From Bacteroidota bacterium (GTDB lineage: Bacteria; Bacteroidota; Bacteroidia; Flavobacteriales; Flavobacteriaceae), in the NCBI GenBank assembly GCA_018335575.1, contig JAGXRT010000030.1:1-39772 (forward strand): a stretch of DNA of 39,772 bases, read 5' to 3'. Position numbers and translations under genes: made by a program. Of the stretch, positions 33,979 to 39,772 are shown one piece after another. Position 1 is the stretch's first letter; each line of letters begins with the position of its first letter. The notes under the pieces were generated by a model that saw only the letters and a list, made by a program, of their open reading frames with translations, was not told the DNA's origin and did not search any database.

Positions 33979-35064
33979 TTATCCTTTGTAAAATGGAAGT
34001 TTAACAACTTCGGCTAATACATCCGATTTCCGAATTCTGATGTAAATTTTAGTGCCAATTTTACTGAACTCTTTTGGTACATAACCCATCCCAATTGGTT
34101 TTTTAAGCGATGGACTCATGGTTCCGGATGTCACTTTTCCAATAACAGTCCCATTTTCATCTACGATTTCATAATCATGACGCGGAATTCCTTTCTCTAT
34201 AAGTTCAAAGGCAACCAATTTTTTGGTAACTCCTTCTGTTTTCTGTTTTAATAAGTTTTCAGAATTAATAAAATTCTTGGTAAATTTGGTTATCCATCCT
34301 AAACCTGCTTCAATGGGCGAGGTGTAGTCGTTGATGTCATTTCCGTACAAACAAAATCCCATTTCTAAACGTAAAGTATCGCGAGCTGCTAATCCAATTG
34401 GTTTAATTCCAAATTCTTTTCCAGCTTCAAAAACGGCATTCCAAATTTTTTCGGCATCTTTGTTTTTAAAATAAATTTCAAAACCGCCAGCTCCAGTGTA
34501 CCCAGTAGCAGAAATAATTACATTATTAACTCCAGCAAAGGTTCCTACGTTAAATGTATAATATTCCATATCAGCTAAATCAACATCAGTTAAAGCTTGT
34601 AATGCTTCAGAAGTTTTAGGTCCTTGTATGGCTAATAAAGAAATGTCATCTGATTGGTTTATCATTTCAACCCCAAATGTATTGTGAGCCGTAATCCAAT
34701 TCCAATCTTTCTCAATATTGGATGCATTGACAACCAGCATGTATTCATTTTCTTTAATTCTGTATACCAATAAATCATCAACAATACCTCCCGTATCATT
34801 TGGCATGCAGCTGTATTGAACTTTACCGTCGTATAACAGCGAAACATCATTACTGGTTACTAATTGAATTAAATCTATGGCTTTAGTACCTTTTATAATA
34901 AATTCGCCCATGTGAGAAACGTCAAATACTCCCACTGCGGTACGTACAGTTTCGTGTTCTGCATTGACACCTTCGGAATATTGAACAGGCATATTGTAGC
35001 CAGCAAAAGGAACCATTTTAGCACCTAGAGCTTCGTGTATATGTGTTAAAGCTGTGTTTTTCAT
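33979..35064 (-). CDS. gcvT: Aminomethyltransferase (glycine cleavage system T protein)
   Basis: GcvT takes the methylene group from the aminomethyl-lipoyl H protein and passes it to tetrahydrofolate, releasing ammonia. The 361-residue protein has the folate-binding domain with [23 protein letters not shown], and the [11 protein letters not shown] region. [17 protein letters not shown] contains the conserved Asp/Arg folate contacts. A C-terminal beta-barrel includes [21 protein letters not shown]. The ATG at 35064 gives the usual start [11 protein letters not shown]; the in-frame TTG at 35094 would overlap the end of lysA. The gene is the last of the pepT-lysA-gcvT group. GcvH and GcvP are not in the window. 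Confidence 0.96.
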   Translation of the reverse strand: MKNTALTHIHEALGAKMVPFAGYNMPVQYSEGVNAEHETVRTAVGVFDVSHMGEFIIKGTKAIDLIQLVTSNDVSLLYDGKVQYSCMPNDTGGIVDDLLVYRIKENEYMLVVNASNIEKDWNWITAHNTFGVEMINQSDDISLLAIQGPKTSEALQALTDVDLADMEYYTFNVGTFAGVNNVIISATGYTGAGGFEIYFKNKDAEKIWNAVFEAGKEFGIKPIGLAARDTLRLEMGFCLYGNDINDYTSPIEAGLGWITKFTKNFINSENLLKQKTEGVTKKLVAFELIEKGIPRHDYEIVDENGTVIGKVTSGTMSPSLKKPIGMGYVPKEFSKIGTKIYIRIRKSDVLAEVVKLPFYKG

Positions 35065-35086
35065 TTGTTTAATGCTGTTTATGTTG

Positions 35087-36295
35087 TTAATCAATTTTAA
35101 CTTCTACTTGATTTTTTAATATGTCTTCTATTGTTTCTCGTGATCGGATTAAATAATCATGATTCTTATGAACCAGTACTTCGGCGGGTTTATAGCGTGA
35201 ATTATAATTTGATGCCATTGAGAAACAGTAAGCTCCTGCATTTTTAAAACAGAGAATATCGCCTTCATGAATTTCATGAATAGGTCTGTTGGATGCAAAC
35301 GTATCGGTTTCACAAATATAACCTACCACGGTATAATACCTGTTTTTACCATCAGGATTAGAGATGTTTACAATATCGTGGTACGAATCATAAAACATAG
35401 GTCTTATTAAATGGTTAAATCCACTGTCAATACCTGCAAAAACGGTAGATGTGGTTTGCTTAATCACATTGACACTGGCTAAAAAGTAACCTGATTCACT
35501 TACCAAAAACTTACCTGGTTCAAACATCAGAGTTAGTTCTTTGCCATATTCTTTACAGAATTCATTGAATCGCTCACTAAGTTTTTCGCCTAATTCATCG
35601 ATATCCGTTGCGATATCACCCGGTTTGTATGGCACTTTAAATCCGCTACCAAAATCGATAAAGTCAAGGTTTTCAAATTGCTTGGCTACATCAAATAAAA
35701 TATTGGCGGCACTCACAAATACATCAATATCCAAAATATCTGAACCGGTATGCATATGAATACCGTTAATTTTCATTTTGGTATTTTCTACAATACGCAA
35801 AATATGCGGAACCTGATGTATAGAAATCCCAAATTTAGAATCAATATGTCCTACTGAAATCTTTGAGTTTCCACCTGCCAAAATATGAGGATTGATACGG
35901 ATACACACCGGAATTTTTGGATAATGATGACCAAATTGTTCTAATATTGATAAGTTATCAATATTAATTTGTACACCCATTTGAGCTACATCCTCAATTT
36001 CTTTTAATGAAACTCCATTTGGCGTATAAATTATGTCTTTAGGTTTAAAACCTGCATGTAAACCCAATAAAACTTCTTGTTTAGAAACGGTATCCAAACC
36101 AGCACCATACGACTTGAAAAGTTTTAAAATATTAATGTTTGATAAAGCTTTTACAGCATAATTTACTTTTACTTTCTTGACCTTCTTAAATGCATTTAAC
36201 AGTTTCTTATACTGATTTTCAATGGTTTCACTATTATACACATACAACGGACTTCCGTATTTTTCTACTAAAGAAAGTAAAGTTTCATGATTCAT
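35087..36295 (-). CDS. lysA: Diaminopimelate decarboxylase
   Basis: LysA decarboxylates meso-diaminopimelate to lysine. The 402-residue fold type III PLP enzyme has the PLP-binding Lys49 in [17 protein letters not shown], the [11 protein letters not shown] glycine-rich phosphate loop, [12 protein letters not shown] (conserved Glu/Arg-type site), and [10 protein letters not shown]. The last includes the family's conserved Cys-Glu-x-x-Asp motif from the partner subunit. [12 protein letters not shown] is the final active-site segment with the conserved Tyr. It starts one base after the pepT stop, so the two genes are translationally coupled. gcvT follows 22 bases later. Confidence 0.95.
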   Translation of the reverse strand: MNHETLLSLVEKYGSPLYVYNSETIENQYKKLLNAFKKVKKVKVNYAVKALSNINILKLFKSYGAGLDTVSKQEVLLGLHAGFKPKDIIYTPNGVSLKEIEDVAQMGVQINIDNLSILEQFGHHYPKIPVCIRINPHILAGGNSKISVGHIDSKFGISIHQVPHILRIVENTKMKINGIHMHTGSDILDIDVFVSAANILFDVAKQFENLDFIDFGSGFKVPYKPGDIATDIDELGEKLSERFNEFCKEYGKELTLMFEPGKFLVSESGYFLASVNVIKQTTSTVFAGIDSGFNHLIRPMFYDSYHDIVNISNPDGKNRYYTVVGYICETDTFASNRPIHEIHEGDILCFKNAGAYCFSMASNYNSRYKPAEVLVHKNHDYLIRSRETIEDILKNQVEVKID

Positions 36296-36296
36296 G

Positions 36297-37529
36297 TTAT
36301 TTATAATTTTGAGCTGTTAATTGTACTATTTGAATAATTACTTCGGTGGCTTTTTGCATTGATTCAACCGGAACATATTCATAACGTCCGTGGAAATTAT
36401 GACCTCCGGCAAATATATTTGGACAAGGCAATCCTTTATAAGATAATTGTGAGCCGTCAGTTCCACCTCTTATGGCTTTTATTTTTGGTTTAATACCTAG
36501 GTTTTTCATGGCTTGTTCAGCAATATTAACAATATGAATTACAGGTTCAACCATTTTACGCATGTTGTAATACTGGTCTTTTACTTCAACTTCAATAACT
36601 TGTTGATTGTATTTAGAATTGATGTTATTTGCCGTTTCAATAAATAATTGTTTTCTTTTTTCGAACAACTTCATATCATGGTCTCTAATAATATATTGTA
36701 ACTGCGTTTGTTCTACTTCTCCTTGCATCGAATTTAAATGGTAAAAACCTTCATAACCTTCTGTTTTTTGAGGTATTTCATCAGCTGGTAGTGCTGTAAT
36801 AAATTCATTGGCAATTAACATAGAGTTAATCATTTTGTTTTTTGCGTAACCCGGATGAACATTTTTACCTTTAACAATAACTTTTCCTGAAGCTGCATTG
36901 AAATTTTCATACTCTAATTCGCCTACTTCACTGCCATCCATAGTATAAGCCCATTGTGCACCAAATTTTTCGACATCAAATTGATGTGCTCCTTTACCTA
37001 CTTCTTCATCAGGTGTAAATGCTATTCTAATTTTACCATGTTTAATTTCAGGATGTTTAATAAGGTATTCCATAGCGGTAACAATCTCTGCTATTCCTGC
37101 TTTATCATCGGCTCCTAGTAGGGTAGAGCCATCAGTGGTTATTAAAGTTTGACCTTTGTAAAGTAATAAATCTTCAAAATAAGAAGGCGATAAAACAATG
37201 TTTTCTTCTTTATTAAGAACGATATCTTTTCCGTCGTAATTGTAATGTATTTGTGGATTTACATTTTTTCCGCTAAAATCAGGGCTTGTATCAATATGTG
37301 CAATAAAGCCAATAGTTGGCACTTCGTATTCTAAATTTGATGGTAAAGTTGCCATCACATAACACTGATTGTCAATTGTAACATCTTCTAAACCAATTTT
37401 TTTAAGTTCTTCAACCAATAAATTTGCTAAATTCCATTGATTGTCAGAACTTGGAAAAGCAGGATTTTCCGGGTCAGATTGTGTGTCAATTGTAATATAT
37501 TTTATAAATCTATCTATTAAATGTTGCAT
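36297..37529 (-). CDS. pepT: Peptidase T (tripeptide aminopeptidase)
   Basis: PepT is a cytoplasmic di-zinc M20B aminopeptidase that removes the N-terminal residue from tripeptides. The 410-residue protein has [10 protein letters not shown] (metal ligand His78, Asp80), [10 protein letters not shown] (bridging Asp141), TPDEEVGKG (catalytic Glu175, ligand Glu176), MDGSE (Asp198), and NFHGRYEYV (His380). All metal ligands appear present and the dimerisation domain lies in the middle (about 205-320). It is the first gene of the pepT-lysA-gcvT group and has a consensus -7 box close upstream. Confidence 0.96.
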   Translation of the reverse strand: MQHLIDRFIKYITIDTQSDPENPAFPSSDNQWNLANLLVEELKKIGLEDVTIDNQCYVMATLPSNLEYEVPTIGFIAHIDTSPDFSGKNVNPQIHYNYDGKDIVLNKEENIVLSPSYFEDLLLYKGQTLITTDGSTLLGADDKAGIAEIVTAMEYLIKHPEIKHGKIRIAFTPDEEVGKGAHQFDVEKFGAQWAYTMDGSEVGELEYENFNAASGKVIVKGKNVHPGYAKNKMINSMLIANEFITALPADEIPQKTEGYEGFYHLNSMQGEVEQTQLQYIIRDHDMKLFEKRKQLFIETANNINSKYNQQVIEVEVKDQYYNMRKMVEPVIHIVNIAEQAMKNLGIKPKIKAIRGGTDGSQLSYKGLPCPNIFAGGHNFHGRYEYVPVESMQKATEVIIQIVQLTAQNYK

Positions 37530-37545
37530 AATTTAAAATTTTTAT

Positions 37546-37553
37546 CAAAAGTA
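37546..37553 (-). promoter_or_regulatory. -7 box for pepT-lysA-gcvT
   Basis: On the minus strand TACTTTTG matches TAnnTTTG, 16 bases before the pepT ATG. The predicted leader is short; no clear -33 element is visible. Confidence 0.5.
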
Positions 37554-37624
37554 CTATTTTGAATAAATAATAGAAAGTTTATAATGGATTTTATTAAAAT
37601 GAAAGTATTTACTGCCAAAGATGT

Positions 37625-38197
37625 TTATTTCAATTCTTGTAATAAATTGATATAATGTATGGCTTCACATAGGCGATTGTCAATGGTTTCATCTCCATAC
37701 AACTCAATTTTGATGTAAAAAAATGAATTTATGGTAGGTTTTAAGATGTTGATTTGTTGATAACTAAAATTGTTTCTAAATCCTTTTGAATGAACATAAA
37801 TAGCAGGAGAATTTATAAAATTAAACTGATTATAAGCAAGTATTTCTAACTGTTGATTTTGCGAATTAAGGTATATCTTCTCCTTTAAATCATCATTAAA
37901 TTCTATATTCCCTTTTTTTTGAGAGATATTTAAAATATAAGTCGATGTCAATGATTTGGTAGTATCAGCTAAATAAATATCAGACTGATATTCATCAAAA
38001 TAAAGCGAAGATTTCCAATGTTTTGGATAAGAAATTCGGTAATTTTTATGAATGTCATCTATATACTTTAAATCGGATTCTATTTTAGTATTTGAGCATT
38101 TAAATGCTAAAGCTAATTCGCTTTTTTGAGAACAAGTTGTAATTGTTATTATTATCAAAAAAGCGAATGAGTATTTAATAAGTTGTTTAAATTTCAA
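37625..38197 (-). CDS. Small lipoprotein, function unknown (TTG start)
   Basis: A 190-residue lipoprotein. The signal peptide is followed by lipobox TTC (Cys22). No ATG exists upstream of the signal peptide in this frame, so translation probably starts at the TTG at 38197, giving the normal positively charged start MKFKQLIK. The mature part contains YRISYPKHWKSSLYFD and IYLADTTKSLT, then IYVHSKGF, a pattern reminiscent of the PsbP/Mog1-like fold of small envelope proteins. This assignment is tentative. The start lies 2 bases after the stop of the S41 peptidase gene, so the two are probably co-translated. Confidence 0.7.
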   Translation of the reverse strand: MKFKQLIKYSFAFLIIITITTCSQKSELALAFKCSNTKIESDLKYIDDIHKNYRISYPKHWKSSLYFDEYQSDIYLADTTKSLTSTYILNISQKKGNIEFNDDLKEKIYLNSQNQQLEILAYNQFNFINSPAIYVHSKGFRNNFSYQQINILKPTINSFFYIKIELYGDETIDNRLCEAIHYINLLQELK

Positions 38198-38199
38198 TT

Positions 38200-39648
38200 T
38201 TACTGTTGGATTTTTAGTGCTGGAATACTTCTCTGAATATACATATTATCACCATAAGGCATTTCTTTTTTAGTATTATAAAATTCAGCCATTTCAACAA
38301 ATTTTAACGGTGCAGTTGTTCTATTACCGGTAACAATTAATTCGATAGTTCTTTTTAACAATGGCTCATTTTCATTACCTAAAATGCCCAGATTAGCAAA
38401 ATCTTCGGGTAAGTTTACGGTTGGTTCAAATCCATTTGGTGCATTTTCTCCAAGTTTATTTTTTTCCTGTAATACAATTGGCTGCATAGCCCATTTGTGT
38501 GACGGATTTGCACCTGTTTTTGTAAAGTTTTTAGAATCATACAGTGTTACAGAAGCAGTATATTTTCCGCTGGTTTTTTTACCAACAGTTTTAACATCAA
38601 TATAAGGTCTTAAACCATTTATAACCAGTTCACTTGCAGAGGCAGAACTTGAGGTTGTAATTACATATAAACGATTAAGATTTAACATGTTTAAGTTGGT
38701 TCCATCCGTCATTTTATCAGTAAAATTACTTACTAAACTGCCAGGATCATTAGTTTCAAAATAGCTTTGAACTTTTGTGTTCCAATATTCTTTGGTAAAA
38801 AGTTGTCCGGTAAACTGTCCTGTTATCATACTTGATAAGTATATTGCACTTCTAACTGAACCGCCTGAGTTATAACGTAAATCGAGTATTAAATCAGTAA
38901 TACCCGCATTTTTTAAGGTTAAAATTGCATTATTTAGTTCCTTATCATGATTTGATGTAAAAGCGTTATACATCAAATATCCAATTTTATGAGAACCTGA
39001 GGTAATGGTTTTTGTAATAAAAACAGGATTTTCTGTCAAGGTTGTTTTGGTAAGATTAACAGTAGTTCCAGTTGGTGTAATCGTTCCGTTACTATAAGTT
39101 CCTAGATTTAGTATATAATTTTCATTACTTCCAAATAATAAGTTCGAATAATTTGACCTGGTTAATTGAGTTCCATTTACACCCCAAAAAATATCACCAC
39201 GTTTTATGTTTTTAGTACTGGCATCAGAACCTGGGATAATATATCGTACATAACCAAAGATATCAACATTATTAGACAATGCTACTAATCCAAATTCTAC
39301 ACCATTATTTTTAGTGGTTCCCTGAAACGATTGTTCTAATGCGACGTAATCATCAACAATCCAAGACCATTTATCTGTATTTTGTCTATCGTAAATTAAA
39401 CTTTCAAAAAGTACTTCTGGATCATCATAGTTGATTAGAAAAGCATCAAGTTCGCCTTGCGTTTTAAATTTAGAATCGGCTAAATTAGGAACATTGTCTT
39501 GCCATAAATAATACAAGTTAAGTCCTTTCCATACAAAATTTTGAATATCTAAATTTTTACTGGCAACGGGTTCTAAATCATTGTCAGAACATTGTGTTGT
39601 GCCTGCTAATAAGAAAATTGCTATTAGCAATAATTTTAATCGATTCAT
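38200..39648 (-). CDS. S41-family (C-terminal processing type) peptidase lipoprotein
   Basis: A 482-residue exported peptidase anchored as a lipoprotein (lipobox GTTQC, Cys20). An N-terminal helical part leads to a PDZ-like region (about 115-200, containing GVEFGLVAL, IIPGSDASTKNIKRGDIFWGVNG). The S41 catalytic domain (about 215-440) shows LDLRYNSGGSVRSA (256-269) and SSSASASELV with nucleophile Ser337. Lys362 in TSGKYTA is exactly 25 residues later, matching the Ser/Lys dyad spacing of CtpA. The peptidase should therefore be active. The partner lipoprotein gene follows after 2 bases. The 124 bases between the ATG and the window end hold no recognisable gene. Confidence 0.9.
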   Translation of the reverse strand: MNRLKLLLIAIFLLAGTTQCSDNDLEPVASKNLDIQNFVWKGLNLYYLWQDNVPNLADSKFKTQGELDAFLINYDDPEVLFESLIYDRQNTDKWSWIVDDYVALEQSFQGTTKNNGVEFGLVALSNNVDIFGYVRYIIPGSDASTKNIKRGDIFWGVNGTQLTRSNYSNLLFGSNENYILNLGTYSNGTITPTGTTVNLTKTTLTENPVFITKTITSGSHKIGYLMYNAFTSNHDKELNNAILTLKNAGITDLILDLRYNSGGSVRSAIYLSSMITGQFTGQLFTKEYWNTKVQSYFETNDPGSLVSNFTDKMTDGTNLNMLNLNRLYVITTSSSASASELVINGLRPYIDVKTVGKKTSGKYTASVTLYDSKNFTKTGANPSHKWAMQPIVLQEKNKLGENAPNGFEPTVNLPEDFANLGILGNENEPLLKRTIELIVTGNRTTAPLKFVEMAEFYNTKKEMPYGDNMYIQRSIPALKIQQ

Positions 39649-39772
39649 ATTAAATTAATTTTGGTGAAATATTTAATGCAATGTAGTAATTATATTGAAT
39701 AAAAGTAAGGTGTTGTTACAAAATTGTACATTAGTCGTCATATTAGTAAATCAACAAAAATAATTCCAAAGT

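Overview
The window is a stretch of core chromosome from a member of the Bacteroidota, most likely the Flavobacteriaceae. Evidence: strong A+T richness; gene-start regions with the Bacteroidota -7 box (TAnnTTTG) and no clear Shine-Dalgarno sequences; family-typical gene orders (lpxA-efp-lpxD-sucD-fabG); a transketolase encoded as separate halves; an archaeal-type UbiA prenyltransferase; a YtxJ bacillithiol-system protein; and PorT-type outer-membrane barrels. Genes are tightly packed. No gene-free stretch exceeds 300 bases, and I see no insertion sequence, prophage, CRISPR array, rRNA or origin.

Layout. 1-5.1 kb (+): 3' part of lpxA, efp, a full-length LpxD-type acyltransferase, sucD, fabG, then a small membrane-linked group of a YbjQ-family protein, an unannotated 35-residue membrane miniprotein and a prohibitin/SPFH protein. 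5.1-16 kb (-): a secreted carboxypeptidase-regulatory-domain protein, a secreted S9 peptidase, a 2310-residue cytoplasmic hybrid histidine kinase with about twelve PAS and two GAF domains, and a membrane MASE1 protein lacking any catalytic domain. 16-18.4 kb: tRNA-Leu(GAG) and tRNA-Lys(TTT) on the minus strand, aroK (+), and a minus operon of an S4 RNA-binding protein, a TPMT-like methyltransferase and a phosphoribosyltransferase that overlaps aroK tail to tail. 18.4-27.6 kb: an FKBP-type lipoprotein with calcium-binding repeats (+), then on the minus strand two outer-membrane barrels, the C-terminal transketolase half, Maf, UbiA, SmpB, a periplasmic histidine phosphatase, Hsp20 and ClpB. 27.7-39.7 kb: YtxJ (+), a lipoprotein and fumarylacetoacetase (-), glyA (+), rmuC (-), a PlsC acyltransferase (+), a pepT-lysA-gcvT operon (-), and a lipoprotein plus S41 peptidase pair (-).

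How it fits together. Most genes are housekeeping: lipid A and fatty-acid synthesis, TCA cycle, one-carbon metabolism (glyA, gcvT), lysine synthesis, tyrosine breakdown, translation rescue (efp, smpB) and protein quality control (clpB, hsp20). The most unusual locus is the MASE1 gene followed 55 bases later by the giant kinase. The membrane protein ends in the type of coiled coil that normally feeds into a kinase, while the kinase has no membrane segment, so the two may form one receptor split over two genes. The kinase is built from repeated PAS pairs (two copies of one pair type, three of another). Other points worth attention are the 35-residue miniprotein, four bidirectional terminators that touch or nearly touch the stop codon of the minus-strand gene, a minus-strand terminator buried in the ytxJ coding sequence, and divergent fahA/glyA promoters over a shared TTTGCAAA palindrome.

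All assignments come from reading the sequence and recalled family motifs; no database search was run.
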